From Thuidium tamariscinum (lineage: Eukaryota > Streptophyta > Bryopsida > Hypnales > Thuidiaceae): 64,000 nt of DNA. Position 1 is the stretch's first letter. Each line of letters opens with the position of its first letter. The notes below the pieces were generated by a model. The model did not search any database and was not told where the DNA came from. It saw nothing but the letters and a program-made list of their open reading frames with translations. The stretch is taken from NCBI GenBank assembly GCA_947034885.2, contig OX344751.2, forward strand, positions 3,472,001-3,536,000, read 5' to 3'. This document shows, in pieces, positions 9,881-23,620 of the stretch. Position numbers and translations under genes: made by a program.

Positions 9881-10820
9881 ACACTGTTGAGGGCAGCCAT
9901 TGTTTGCTGAAACCGGTGTGGCAATTGTGTGTACAACACGGGAAGGCCGTGAGTACTGTGAGTGAATAGTGATGGTCAGGACGAAATAAATAGTAGTTGT
10001 GAAGACAGATCGCAGCGGATGTCAATAATTACTGCAGTCATTGTCCTGTTGTACATGTGATTGACAAAGTGAATTTCATTTCTGGTAGTCGAAGTTCACT
10101 TACAAGTAACTGGAGGGAAATGATGAGGTGACTGGGGAATGGAGTGCACAAAGTTTTCCACGGTGGAGGAAGACAAAAGTATTTAAATGTAGAGTGCGGT
10201 AGTTATTGGCATATGTGTGTGGAGTGAAGGTAAGTGGAGTTCTGCCAGTTATTTTGAATACACTGTTTGTGAAGGAAGAGGATGGGAGTTGAAGTAATGT
10301 AATATGTTTTTGTGTCAGCAAAAGGTACGATGCTTGCTTGTTTCTTCAGAATGAGAGGAGGTATAATTCTGAATGCAATGTAAGCACGCATTAATGCAGA
10401 AAATGATGTTCCTGTAGAGTAGGAGGAGAAGGCATGCGCTCAATTTTTATGGAGCATGCCGTGCTTGTACGTGCACGTACAAGGAGTATAAGTACGGCGG
10501 TTACGAACTGCCGGATGAGATAAAACAGATAGGTCAGTAGAGAGTGGAAATACTGTGTTTTTCTTCAAGGTTTGTAAACTCAGAGATAGAGCGCTTGGGG
10601 TAATTTCCAGTGGGTGCTGCGTCGGTGAGTCAGAGAAGTTTGCATTTCTCTGTGTGCTGCAGTGGGCCGGAAAGGGGCACCCTAAATTGACGGACAGAAG
10701 TTTATATAGAGCTTGGGATTCGACACCAGAGAAGGCTTCATGTTTGAGCGACTGTGTGCAGCGCTGGGCAAATGTACACTACGCTATGCCACTTTTGGCA
10801 TCATTTTAGTCCATTTTTAA
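9881..10820. other. GC-richer island, probable repeat fragment
   Basis: Composition shifts sharply from the surrounding AT-rich DNA and resembles the island at 11.34-12.8 kb. A promoter-like arrangement lies at 10464-10492, and the only open frame after it (10555-10809, 84 codons) is unrecognised. I see no target duplications or recognisable retroelement ends. Confidence 0.35.
10464..10492 (+). promoter_or_regulatory. 20-bp ACGT palindrome beside a TATA box
   Basis: CTTGTACGTGCACGTACAAG (10464-10483) is a perfect palindrome with two ACGT cores of the kind bound by plant bZIP and bHLH factors. TATAAG follows at 10487-10492. A start of transcription about 30 bp further on would put the first ATG at 10555. 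Promoter activity is an inference. Confidence 0.45.
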
Positions 10821-11340
10821 TGGCATTTTATACATTGGATGGATTCAATTGTCTATAAGTTGTTGAAGATGATAAGAAAATGATTTGAAAAAAAATACCA
10901 TTCTAGATAAACACTTGTATGAACATTTAGTGAAGACAACATATCAAAATTTTAACTTTAAATGTGTCAAATCAATCCCCAAAATTTAGTGGCAATTCTG
11001 GATAGATAATAGTCCATATCTACAAATTTAGGTGTCTAATTCAACATATTTTAAACCTAAGCATTTTATCATATATAACCCTATTTAAATATAATTTCTT
11101 ATTTTTCAAAATATTTGAATTCTTTATTGAACAATGAGTCTTTATGGTGAATGCTGTGGACTGTGACAATATATAAAGAGTCCATATAAAAGTCCTTTAC
11201 AAATAGAATATAAACTATTTGTACAAGATTTCTTTTGTAATGCATAGATAATCAAGTATACAACATGAAAATGAGTCCTTTTTTATATTGCACAATTTGT
11301 TTCTATTTGAAATTATAGGAATTCCAAAACATCCTACTGG
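10821..11340. other. AT-rich spacer
   Basis: No gene. The words GGACTGTGACA near both 11158 and 11346 may be a chance or short-repeat match. Confidence 0.45.
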
Positions 11341-12800
11341 ATTAAGGACTGTGACAGTCCATATTGGTACAGTGTAGTATGCATCTACCCCGCTGCGACA
11401 GGAGCATGTAAGTCTCGTTACGCATCACTTGGAATTTTAATTTATAGGTACGTCTGTGTACAGTCATTTGAAATCATGATACCGAATTGAAACTGTGCCC
11501 GAGGTCTTCAGGGAGGTGACCGAATAGGGAGCACGCTACAGTGGGAAACGTTCTGTCTATGTTGTTGAAGTCAATGCACTTCTGAATACGAGTAAATTGT
11601 ACGAAATGAAGTGAAGTACAATTTAGAAGATGTGATGAAAGCCTAGAGAAAACTTCAAACATGCATTGCTTCAATGGCTAGTTCTTGTCGGGGTTATAGA
11701 AAACTGTGGATTAAATTGGAGCAATTAATTGACCTCGTGAGAGGAAATGGGAATTGGGGAAGTCGTTCTCTATATGGAAGAGGCCGAGTAGTCATCCTCG
11801 ACAGTGATTCATAGTATGCAGCAGATGCTGGAGAGGTATTACAGAGCTGTGAGAGAAAGAGTGTACTCACATGAAGTGGATCACTGCACTGAAGGACAGG
11901 GACGTCAAGAATTCGGAGTCAGAGGAGGTTGACTTCCAGTTATGGAAGCCGGAAACCGAATTTTTCTAAATGACAGCAGACATCAAAGAGAATGGGTAGT
12001 AGAGACCATGAAGGAAGAGAAGTTGGTGGACAACCGATTTCAATTCTAGTAGGATCATGTATGTACTGTGTTCAATAGGATCCTATGAACTAGAGAGAAC
12101 AGAGCTTCATGAAGAAATACACATCCAGGGAGCGTCACATTGAGGGCAACTGCTGTCTTCTGGAAATTGAGTCGATAGACATGTAAGCCTCCTAGGGTTC
12201 CCGAACTTGTGCTGAAGCCGCTGCGTGAGATTCGCCGTGTTGCGTCGCCTGATGTTGTTAAGTTTAGATTTACTGGAATGAATAAATCATTTCATGTACG
12301 ACCTGTCGGAGTGAAGGAGATATGAATCTGTAGATGCAGTCCACTGATGACTTCCATTTGTTTGCAATTGAAGCAACAATGAATTAAAATTCGAAACGTG
12401 TTGGGTGATTTTTGAGACGACAACGATTTCGTAGAACTTTTTTTCAGAGTCAGTGGCGGAGTTCTTTTCCATCTTCAGAAAATAAATAAAAGATGCTCAG
12501 TTCTAGCAAGTGGAACTGAGACAGTGAATGTAATAAGTTGACGATAAAAAAGATTTTCACGAATTTCATCCGCCGCTTGCACTTCTGTCTACACAACGAT
12601 GAAAAGAAGGTGCGCAGAAGTTGACAAGAAATCTGACACGAATCCGGCACAAAGTTAACTAGGTGTGCTGTGAAAATTCTTTCCCTGCAATTGTAAGTCA
12701 ATGAGCGAAGAGTAAGTCTCCTTCCAAGCGAGTGCTGAAAAGCGCTCTAAACGGACGTGCTTGGCCTCCACTGACCTGGAAGCCCAATATCCAGCACGGG
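11341..12800. other. GC-richer island, unrecognised repeat-like DNA
   Basis: Similar in composition to 9.88-10.82 kb. Open frames are short and unlike known proteins. No terminal repeats recognised. Confidence 0.35.
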
Positions 12801-13497
12801 TGCCTGACTCTTAAGGACTGGTAGCCTTAATATACTTCATTGTGCTTACGACATTGACCTTCCAGTTATTTCATAGTATTTTCAGCACTTTCTTACTAAT
12901 ATCCCATACTGAAAATGCCCCCATCTCCTCTAGTGCACAAATGTTTAACTTGCATATAATTTTTGCATAGTATTCTTTTTCTCATTCCTTGATGGCTGTT
13001 TGTACATGAAAGTTTGCAAATTGTCCTTCACGTTCATCTCAAATGCGTTGAGAACCCTCCCACCCAACTTGGAGTTTGGACGTTGAGTAGCATGTTGTTT
13101 GACTTCAAACTAGTTTAAAGCAGATCCATGATTGCATGAGTCTCTTGTGGATGTTAACATTGCACTTGTTTGATTTAGGGTGCGTCTTACAGAAACGATT
13201 ATGGTTAGGGGGATAACCTCCTCATTGTCAACATGTATTTGAGGCACCTTGTCAAGTGTTGTTATTTGGCAGATGATCCTTGGGTGCGGTTCAAGCAGCG
13301 CTTCAACAATCGTAGAGTTCTACTACAGACACTTGTGCTTTTGGCACATGCATCAAAGTCCATTTGGGAGTCACTGGGGGTCACAGTGTAGTGGGTTGCA
13401 CTCTACTTAGCGATTTACAACGAAGCGCTTCTTGGGGGTAAAGTATCAAGTCATAGAAAGACAAATTTTGTGCTCCAACAATTCGACTTGAATGTCA
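12801..13497. other. Intergenic DNA before LINE scrap
   Basis: No open frame. It may be 5' LINE sequence, but nothing identifies it. Confidence 0.35.
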
Positions 13498-13614
13498 ATG
13501 TCTTCTCTAAATTGTAGAGGCTTTGGGGGTGCTTTTGTCAAACTTACAGACCTCACCATTTTAGTCCCTCAGCATGCTCAATTTGTATGCCCTTTGGAAG
13601 AGGATTCTAGCTAG
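13498..13614 (+). pseudogene. Fragment of LINE endonuclease N-terminus
   Basis: A 38-codon frame starts MSSLNCRGFGGAF and continues VKLTDLTILVPQHAQFVCPLEE. Plant non-LTR retrotransposon ORF2 endonucleases begin with a very similar NCRG-[LF]-G motif, then a helix, then a strand ending in Glu. Nothing further downstream could be followed, so this would be a truncated or badly decayed copy. The match is short and could be coincidence. Confidence 0.4.
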
Positions 13615-14724
13615 CTGATAAATTGAGTTGAAAGTGAGAGTGGGTGACATTATGTTTACCTCTCTCAGAATTTGACTGATGCCCCCGATGTAGAAATGAA
13701 ATGAGTGCGTTGTTGTTCTATTATCATGCATTCATGTGTCAGCTTTGTTTGTTGTTGTGCATGTGGTTATGTCTAGATACTGAAGTTCTCATATAATGTC
13801 CTTTCTCTACATATTTGGATCGCATTGCTTGAAATTTTTGTCGTTTTTTCCATGTGTTGTTTGGATATTGTAATCTAGGTTTTGCAATTCCACAAAACCC
13901 AGGAACAATCGTATAGGGGTTCTTCGTTTTAGGGAAAGGTTAAATCAGTCTAACATTTTGTGACTAAAAGTTAGTTACAAATAGATCTATGTCTACAAGT
14001 TTAGGATAATATTTTAGCACTCTTATTCCCGTGTGTAAAATTTGTTGGCCAGTCCATTATCAAAGTATGTATAAAGTCCCAGTCCTATATAATGTTCTAA
14101 AGGATGTTAAATCATTCTTTGTCAAATAAATCAAGTTTTGTCAAATTAATCTTATATGATGCATGCACTAGGACCTAATCACACAAGATAGTATTGGTAA
14201 TATGCTTCCTTCATTATTTTCTTATTTTAATATTTTATGTTTTTATGTCAAATATGTCCAGTCAATCTATAGCTATGTGATCATGCAGGTATGACTAGCG
14301 TTTCCGTAGTCTATGTCAAATGAATCCCAGTTGCAATGTATGATGATGTCAAATATTTCTTATTTCTGGTGTTTTTGCCAAATTATGTCAAATGAATCCA
14401 AACCACATTATTAATCTTTGAAAATATACAAAACATACATTGGAACAATTTGCAATTTGAACCAAATATGTAGAACCTCTGACCAATTACAATTTATTCT
14501 AATATAATTTAGAAATCAAGAAACTTGGGAACAATCAATTTCTAACATACAAATCCAATGACCAAGACTTAAACAAACACTTTTAACCAACCATGCCAAT
14601 ATAACAATTACATATGGATCAAGCATAAAACTTATAAATCACATAATAATTAATTCAAAATAAACAAATAAACAAAAATAAATAACAAAACAACAAAGAT
14701 CTAAATCATAGCTTAATAACAAAC

Positions 14725-14729
<5 letters not shown>
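13615..14729. other. AT-rich intergenic DNA
   Basis: Contains several ATGTCAAAT.AATC phrases between 14100 and 14400, suggesting a weak old repeat. No gene. Confidence 0.4.

Positions 14730-14767
<38 letters not shown>
14730..14767. repeat. (AT)n microsatellite
   Basis: About 19 uninterrupted AT units, followed by an AAT/ATAATA-rich run to about 14805. Confidence 0.95.
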
Positions 14768-14768
<1 letters not shown>

Positions 14769-14809
14769 CAAATAATAATAATGATAATATAATAATAATA
14801 ATAAAAAAA

Positions 14810-16260
14810 TAAACCAGGGACCTAACCAAACTGTCGCAGCCCCAAGCTAATTAAATCTATAAACGCTAAAATTTGGTCAAAGGACTTATAACCAGGAATT
14901 GCATCCCCTATGGCCGTACAAAAGGGCCCAAAACCGTGGGTCAAATCCCTAATTCGACCTCAGGCAGCTCGTCGAAGAAGTCTACAGACTACTGTAATCA
15001 CAATTTCTCACAGATTGGATGAATTTCAATATCGATTTCTCAATTCAACCCAATTTATTGATTCAATCCATCAATGTGATCATCACAATCCCCACAATTG
15101 GATTCAAGAAAAATCCAAGAATTTGATGATTCGGTGGAGTGGCCGCAGTTGCCGTGCTGTCTACTTCGAAAATTTGATCCAGTTTCATTAATTTGGCAAT
15201 TTCAATCAGACAATTTGATCCTCACGGCTCACGCACACTCATTTTCGACGAGGTGTTTGCACAACTGGATTCAAAAATTGCTCCAATCGGAGGGAAACAA
15301 TCCAAAATTTGAAAATCTCCGTAGCACCAAATGTAGCGACAAAATTTTGCAACAAATTTCGGTACCGATTCGTCAATTAAACCTTGTTTCAATCTCTCAA
15401 GCCGGAGGTTCACAATTGACTAAGCAATCAATGAAAATTGAAATAAAGAATTCTCGATTTTGATTATGTACTTGGCAGACTGGTGTTTTGATCTTGGGCT
15501 CCTCAGCGCTCCTTCCCGCTCCAGCCTTCCAATCTTTATTGCTCTTGATTCACCACGTCCTTTGCACCCCACGATTGTGCTTCCAACTGTAAGTTCTCAA
15601 TTTCGAATTTCGTGCTTGGCTTGCTCCTAATCCACCAACATTAGCAAATCTTTCAAAAGTCAACCCCTTGATTTGATTCCACACCTCTGTTCCAGCTTTG
15701 AATGCTGACTTCGATTCTTGTTCACAATGTTCGGACACTGATCACGCTTCTCCTTTGATCAGACTCAAACTCCATTGCAATCGGTCGATGCTCTCCTCAA
15801 TGACTTAAATTACTAGCTCAACTGTTGTTTGTTCAACCGCGCCTTATCCAGTGCTCTATGTAAATTTAGATTCAAATTTTTGACATTTAAAATTTTACTG
15901 ATCTCATAGGCTACGTCCAAGCTTCACAAATCATAGACACCACTTCCCGCGTCCATGAACGCAATGTTCAAGTATTATAGATAGACAAGCAGTGCCGCCT
16001 TGTTTCCCTCAAATGTTTTTAATTATTTTATTTTACTCACAAACTCAATGAATTTATGCGACTCTAACAAAAACAATAATAATCAATATAGCTCATAACA
16101 CAACCCTGCAATTTGCAACATACAAAAACATACATGATAATAAATTTATACATAAATAATGTGGGTCTTACAATTTCTATAAAATTTTAATTTTTCAATC
16201 TATTTATAGGCTAGAAAATGAGGTGTCACACCTCTTGGGAAGGGGTGAGACCTCATTCAT
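14810..16260. other. Moderate-GC segment, unrecognised
   Basis: Two overlapping open frames of 93 and 121 codons (14910-15191 and 15098-15463, +) have ATTTG/ATTGG-rich wording and no known domain. A direct half-repeat, GTGTCACACCTCTTGGGAAG and GGGTGAGACCTC, lies at about 16221-16253. Could be a retroelement remnant. Not assigned. Confidence 0.3.
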
Positions 16261-19200
16261 ACCCCGTTCATCCCTATTTTTATTTTTATTTTTATTTTTC
16301 ATCCATCCATCCTACTAGCTCTATTTACACTTCGAACTAGTTTTATTTTAGACTTTAAAATTGCTTTTATTTCTATTTTTGAACACTAAAGGGGCCTTAA
16401 TTGGTCTTTTTTTAAATTTTAACCATTGTTCTAAAAACTTTTAGGTCTACAGATATGTTCAAACAATACAAGTTTTTTAGCGATTTTTTCAAATTCGGAT
16501 TGTAGGATTTGGAATTCAAATTATTTTTGGCAAGATGCATGTTGGGATATTGTAGCATGTGGTAGTAACTCCGGATTTTAGGATATTATTGGTACAATTG
16601 CAGGGTTTGTAATTCTTTGTCATTTAGAGATTTCTATACCTGAATGCGGCCTCCAATATTATAGGTGTTAGGTGAATTGCTGGATTGTAAGGAGATTCAC
16701 GTAATTCTAGGGTTGTACATTTAGGTTTTACATGAATTCTTGCCTCCATTGCAAATCCTGAATCCATTTCGTAATTCATTTTTGGTGAGTACTTTTAAGT
16801 GTGTTTGTGAACACATGTTGATCATAGTGCTTCATAGTGCAATTTTTTTGAAACACTTCTTCATGCTCTACAATGTGTTGTTGGATTTGGGTTTTTGAAT
16901 TCTTGTATATCTTGCAATGTACTCTTTGTTTTCTATTTATGGGTTAATAAATTGTGATTCAAATTTGTATAAATTAAGGACCCTAAACCTTGAATTTAAT
17001 CTAATCCCAAACCTTGAACCTTGAGTTTCAGTCTCACTACCTAAATCCTAAACCCTACATTACTTCATATTGCTCACAACCTAACCCTTAAATCCTATGC
17101 ATATAATGTTAGCCCGAAACGGTGGATGTGCTTTTACACTAAACCCAAATCAATGTTTTTTTATAAGTTTTTTTTGGAGAGATTTATCATCAAATTGCAA
17201 CAAAACAATTAACCCAACACCAAGCCTATAGAAAATAAGCACTACAATTCATAATGAAATTGTCAAAAAACTTCAAATTAAAAAAAAATGAGATGAAATC
17301 ACCAAACTGCGGATGAATGTAGAATTATGAATATGTGATGTGTGCTAGTGCTTCTATCATATTTTCTATCCGATGTAAATGAATGTTGAAATTAGAAGCA
17401 CAACCACAACATTGACACCGCTTCTTTAGAAATTCATTGAAAATGAAAAGAAATTTAAATGCTCCAAATTTGGAAATTCTCTTCATTTATAATAAAAATA
17501 TTATATATTTAACAATACAAGATTTGTATTTCAAATGAAAAGTAGGATAGTTAAAATTACTATAATTTAGAAATTTAGGATAAATGAAGGCCTATATAAA
17601 TTCTAAAAATTTACCTATATAGCCCTCATGGAAATAGGTGTTGAGCGCATGTAATCCTAAAAGACTTCATATAGTGTTCCCCCCCTCCCTGAGCAATAGC
17701 ATTTCAAGTTATGAGTGTGTAAATATCGTAAGACATAAATTCTTAATTAAATATTTTTCAGAGAAATTATCAATGATTAGATTAATACATCAAAAATGCT
17801 AAAATTGGAATTTTGACTTCATACATAAAGCATTATTAGTATTACAAATTTGATATAATAGTAGTTTTAAATTTATTGTTGTAGTAAAACAAATTAATTT
17901 AAAAATAACAATAATTTTTGTATTATTTATGCACATCAAATTTAAAAAATCTTTTGTTTTTAATCTATTGAATCGTTTGTTGAATCGCTTGAATTGATAT
18001 AAAATTCAAATTTTTGCTGTAATTCAATTATTTAATGTACATTTTATTATATAATATGTCATAAAGATCTTTATTAAAAAGACAGATTAAAAACTAACGA
18101 ATTGATTCATTGAAAAAGTCATAATCAAATTTCTTTTTTTTCAAATTTTAAAAATCAAACTATAGAATGCTAATGCAAATTTATTTCTTACTAAATTTAA
18201 TAAATCAATAGATTTTTATTTTTTGAACTTTTAAAACTATTCAAGTTGTAAAATACAAAATCTCATTGCATGTATGTTATTTTATCTATTTATTTATTTT
18301 TAATACTATTTGAAATCTTTGAACTTTCAAAGTAGCATAAAACTTTTGTAGTGAATGATTGTTTGTCATTATTTATATTAAATATATGGATATCATACCT
18401 AACATGATTACAATTATCAAAACTCATTTATTATTTATTCAACAATGGTAGCTTATTCGAGAAGGCTTCAAAATCTTCAATAAATTTTTTCATTAACGAT
18501 GTTTTAAGTTATAAATTTCATTATTTTAAAAATTAGTTGATTATATGATAAGTAGTTGTATGTTTGTTGATATTTAACAATAAATTATTTAAAATATATT
18601 TTAAGATTTATACAATACTAAAATATACAAAGCTTATTGAACAACATATAGACAAAAACATTGATAGCAATTTTGGGCCTTCAAATCTTTTAACTTCCAA
18701 GTAGCTTGAGCAATAAGATCTCCATTGTAATAAAGACTTTCAATTTTGATACTATACAAAGTAAAAATTGATAGTCATTCTAAATATATGCAATATTTTA
18801 TATAAGATGTGCTCAATAAGGTTTCATTCTTGATATATTGTTTTATAGAAATATTAATTATAAAATCTTTTGACTTCAAACTCTAAACTTCTATCCAGTC
18901 AACAACTTGTTTATATATTTTTCTATTTAATTCTATCATTCTTTTATCTTAAATAATTGCATACTATAAAATTTTGAAAAAATAGGATTCAAATCAAAAT
19001 TTATTTTTAATCAATGTATTCCAACACTATTAATACAATGTAGTAAAGCAAAATGGATAGACAATCAACATTTGGTTTTAGAAATTGTAGATTTTTATAT
19101 AGTACTATTTAATGTGCCTACACTAGTATTTTTTCAAGCAATTGTAGTGGAGGTTCTTTTTTTTAGAAACTCCTAATTTGAAACAAACAAAATTTACTAA

Positions 19201-19961
19201 TCTACAACAAATGGAGAATATATTTGCAAGCAATCTCATTTATACTTGCAATGATTTTTATAATCAGGTTCATTGAGATCATAATCATAATTCATACGCA
19301 TATGGAATTTGGGCACCAATTGATTCGACAATAAAAAGTTGCCTTCATCAAGTGATGGATTTAGATGCAATGATAAAGAATTTGTTGTACCAAGCTATAA
19401 AGTTTGTATTGAATTTAGAACATGAGATGGAATTGTTGAAGTAATTTGGCATAAGAAAAAAACTATCACAATACTAATCAATCATCAACAATACTATACG
19501 TTATTAGAATTGGTACCTTTGTACAAATTTCTCAATGTCTTATTTCTAAATTTGAAAATGCAATAGAGGCTCTTAAAAATGATAATCAGATTTTGATACT
19601 ATAAATGCAAGATCTAAAGGAGTTCATAGCAAAATAAAAAAATAAATTTGCTTTGTTTGATACATAAAGTCAAATTCAAATTCAAATTCATAGATATTCA
19701 TGGATCTTATGATTTAAAATAATTGCATTTCACAATTATTTGATTTTTTTATTGCTCAATTAAAATATCCAAAACGAGGATTTCAAGCAAGGCTTTAAAA
19801 CTTATCGTCAATAATTTCACAATAAAGAAATTTTTATTGAAAAAAGCCATTTAAAATACTATAAATACTATAATTATATTAAAAATTAGAAAATATATTT
19901 TATGCAAAATAGTATTTATTTTATTCAATAATTTATAGCTTGGTATTCATGAAAACTAAAA

Positions 19962-19964
<3 letters not shown>
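16261..19964. other. AT-rich desert
   Basis: Very low GC, no open frame above background, and no inverted-repeat element seen. A CCCTAAA-like stretch at 16980-17100 is too irregular for telomeric repeat. Confidence 0.5.

Positions 19965-20015
<51 letters not shown>
19965..20015. repeat. (TA)n microsatellite
   Basis: About 25 uninterrupted TA units in AT-rich DNA. Confidence 0.95.
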
Positions 20016-20018
<3 letters not shown>

Positions 20019-21039
20019 AGATAAAACTTTATTATTATTCATTTAATATTCAATGCAATAAACTTTATTCATATATATATTTAATTATATTGCATTGTCA
20101 AATTTATTTTGTTTAATTTAAATTTTATAATATAATGATATCAATACAAAGATTTATTTGTTAAATACTAGTTCCTCAATTTTTTTAATTCACTTAAATT
20201 TTTTATTTTCAATTTCAAATTGATTTGTTTTACAAAACATTAAATCATTAAAATACTATTACTAATTTTTTAATGCAATGGTTAAAGAAAAATATAAAAG
20301 ATTGAAGCTAAGAACCTAAAAACCATAATCTTTGCTACCACACCAAAAGTTCAAGATAATCAAAGAAAGATTGTGCTTGCTCATATCATAATCATTGAAA
20401 ATAACATTTAAATTAGGTACTACTATTTTTTAATTTATATATTTTGAAACTAAATTTAGTTATTGATAAATTGTTTTAAAAATAATAAAAATCATGCCTT
20501 TTATCTATAAACATTAAAAAATATACTTTTAAAATATGTGAATGTAATTTTTGAAATGCATTAACTCTTTCATTTAGGTTGCAAAACTTACTATTCTAAA
20601 TTTTATCTCCATATTAATATTTGAGGGAGTTTTTGCATAATTTTTTTCAATATAATAATCTAATTTTTAAATATTAAAATACTTGATTTTAGAGAAAACA
20701 TTAATTTCTAAGTAATTTAAATTTATTAACATTCAGACTTTTCATTGCTTGAAGGCTATCAAACTTTTTGCATCAAAATCAATATAATCACATGTAGAAC
20801 AATTAATATTTTAGATTTTATTTCTCATTTACTATATATCGTACATTGAATTCTTTAGAGGATCAAACTTTGGTTGGTTGTAGCAAAATTTGTAGGATGT
20901 TAATAGTATTACAAAAACTTACATTGCAATTTTAATTGGCATAAAATCATTGATAGATGTTCATTTCAAACCAGCTCACACGATTTCATTACATTGCTTA
21001 CAGCTGACCTTCATAAAAATCTTAAAGTTTCATTACAAT
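20016..21039. other. AT-rich desert
   Basis: No gene or structured repeat found. It may include decayed downstream parts of the gypsy element at 21.04-21.96 kb. Confidence 0.4.
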
Positions 21040-21960
21040 CCTTTGTTGTCTCCATCCACCTAGAGAGCATATTTGCTCATTCGTTTAATGACTTTAGGCG
21101 ATGTTGAATGACAAAATTGAATGCCAAGAGCAGCTCGGACCATCCGGCTTGCCATCAATTAAGCTTTTCTATAGTTAAAAATTCCTCAAGGTTCTTGCAG
21201 TTAAAAACTACCTTGATTTGATGTGGTGATCCTTCCACATAAATATTCTAGAGCTGGAAAGTCAAAACAATACCCAACAAATCCTTATCATAAATATTAT
21301 AATTTTGCTCTATTGGGGACATTTTTTAGCTTCTATAAGCACAAGGCTATAGAATTCCAACTTTCCCTTATTGTAATAGAATGCCTCCTATTGCAGTATC
21401 TGAGGCATCAATTTCCACTACAAAAGGTCTTTCAAAAGTTACTTCATATTTATTGTAGTGCTTCAAAAAATCCAAACCTAAGTTCTCAAAAAGTCTCTTG
21501 TATTGAGAAGATTCACTCAAACTATTGATCTTTGTAGGTTAATGCTATAAATGGGACTACTATTCTTGAATAATCACAAATGAATCAATGGTAAAAATCC
21601 CCAAATTCTAGGAATGTGTGAACTTCCTTAATTGTCTTTGGAATGGGATATTCTTGAATAGCTTAAACTTTATCTTGGCACATCTTCAATCACTTTTTAG
21701 AGACAATCATCTCTAAAAATTTCACAAAACTTGGATGAAATTGGCACTTGGATGCTTTTATATAGAGGTCATGCCACTACAATCCCTGGAGAACTTGTAC
21801 TAGTAATTGATGTTCTTTGAAATTTTTTGAAAAAAATGAGGATATCCTCTAAATAAATTGATCACGACAAAGATATCCAAGAGATTGTTGAAATTTTTTT
21901 GCATGTGGACTTGGACTTGGACTAGAGCAATTGTTAATTCAAAGTTTTGGCTTAGTCCTT
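21040..21960 (-). pseudogene. Ty3/gypsy reverse transcriptase-RNase H, heavily decayed
   Basis: Reading the minus strand with frame changes gives the standard gypsy order. An LEDILIFF motif at about 21850 corresponds to the YxDDILIF active site. After it come KASKCQFHPSFVKFL (about 21740), CQDKV.AIQEYPIPKTIKEV (about 21650), and the RNase H start PFVVEIDASDTAIGGILLQ (21428-21372). ALEYLCGRITTSNQ (about 21250) and LMASRMVRAALGIQF (about 21120) are decayed forms of the NLEYF...LNRRQARW.E.L..F block. Many stops interrupt it. No LTRs were identified, so the element's limits are unknown. This is a fossil of a retrotransposon polyprotein. Confidence 0.8.
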
Positions 21961-23034
21961 GAAATTAGCCTATTGAAACCTTTAGGCAAAATTCAATTTT
22001 AGCTTCTGGCCAATTGATACTTTTGATGCTAATTTGTATTCTTTATCAATTGCGAATGTAATTAGAAGGAATTGTATGCATTTTTAACCAATTGGGATCT
22101 CAATCATGCTAATAAGATATTAATAGATTCTAAATTCAATTGGTAGTTACACCCTTTAGGTGGTCTATAGTCTTTGGATTTCAATCACGAATTCAATTGA
22201 CCTTGGCAATATGGACTCCTTCCAACAACTGGAAGTAAAACAATTGTATTTGTAATTTTGTATGTAATTAATATAGTGAATGTTTGCAATTGTGAAAGTG
22301 TATTGGACAATGTGCAATGGAGTGGATACGTATTCAATTGGAATGAAATTAATGTTGTAGTTGAATATATTGAATTGGAGAATCAATTGTGTTATGTATA
22401 AGTGTTGAAAAATAGACTGATTGTTGGAAATTACTATCGTTGAGTAATTGAATGAGAATTACTAATGGAAAAAATAGAATAGAATTAATAATTGTTGAAT
22501 GATTGAACTAAAAATTAAGATTGTTAGTAATAAAATATGGGAGAACTGATAAGAAAATTAATTAGAGGTCCTCAATGATTAGAGAGAGAAAACTATGAAA
22601 TTAAATATTGTAAGAAAATATACATGAAACAATAGGAAATTGAAATGAAGAAATAAAAGACTATGATTGATATAAGGAATGAAAGGAAATCAATTAGAAA
22701 AGAGTGCATAACCAATTGAAGAGGCTGATAAAGAAATAAATTCAAAAAGATGATGTTAATGGTTGTTGTATTATAAAAGAATATTAGTTGGAGATTAAGA
22801 CATAAAGTTCTTGTTGATATATTGGGATAGAGAACAATTGATGAAAAGCAAAAAGATTTAGACAATTATTTAAGTGATAAGTTGTTCTATAACAATAGAA
22901 TATTGATATGTAGTGAAAAAATTGTAAATCTTGATCTTGAAATTAACAAATTATAGGTTGAATTTTAGATTCTATTTAGAAATAAATTACCTTCTAGAGT
23001 TTGAACTCATTTCCTATAGGTATTTTAAAGAATT
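21961..23034. other. AT-rich intergenic DNA
   Basis: Simple wording (AATTG/AATGG repeats on + strand) keeps minus-strand frames open. Nothing recognised. Confidence 0.4.
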
Positions 23035-23620
23035 TTAATCTCTAAAGCCTTGAACAACGTTTTTTGAGATTATAAATTTTTTGGGCAGCTCCCTACGGAT
23101 AGATTTTTTAATTTTTTTCTTTGAAATTTTGATACAATGTGTGCCCAAGGAGTAGCTTTAAGGCCTGAAAATGTTCAATTCCATGAATAAAATGTTCTCA
23201 ATTTAGTATTTTGGCTCATTTTTTACTTCTTTCTACTTACTTATTTTTTCCTTTATGTTGTACAATTCCAAATGGTTTGAAATTTTTTGAGAATGTATCC
23301 AACTTGCATTGAAGTATGAATTCAAAGAGTAACCACCATTTTGAATTTTTTTTCATACAAATGTGACCTTGTGAAGTGCAGCTGCTCGGATTTTTGCACG
23401 GTTAAAAAAGCAATTTTTGTCAATTCAAATGCTTATATCTTGCAATCTACATTGTGGAAATTTTTGAAATTTTTTCAACATGTTTCCAAACCACCTTACT
23501 ACAAGATCCTATGGTCATATGAGTCAAAAATGTGTTTTAAAAAAAAATTGCACTTGTATTAGAAATGGCAGTTTTAGAGCATTTTTTGTGAAAACATAGT
23601 CAAAAACCTTTAGGGGTTAA
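23035..23620. mobile_element. TTAA-family non-autonomous element, copy A
   Basis: Bounded by TTAA at 23035-23038 and 23617-23620. Left end TCTCTAAAGCCTT and right end (complemented) CCCCTAAAGG. Interior shares with other copies the phrases GGGCAGCTCCCTA, TTTCTTTGAAATTTT and CCAAGGAGTAGCTTTAAGGCC. No coding capacity. Ends and TTAA site resemble piggyBac-type elements, by inference. Confidence 0.7.

Noticed and set aside
14910-15463. Two overlapping + strand frames as a gene
   Set aside because: Repetitive ATTTG/CAATT wording, no recognisable domain, no splice context.
16980-17100. CCCTAAA-like words suggesting interstitial telomere repeats
   Set aside because: Words are irregularly spaced and mixed with CCTTGAA and CCTAACC. 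No tandem (CCCTAAA)n.
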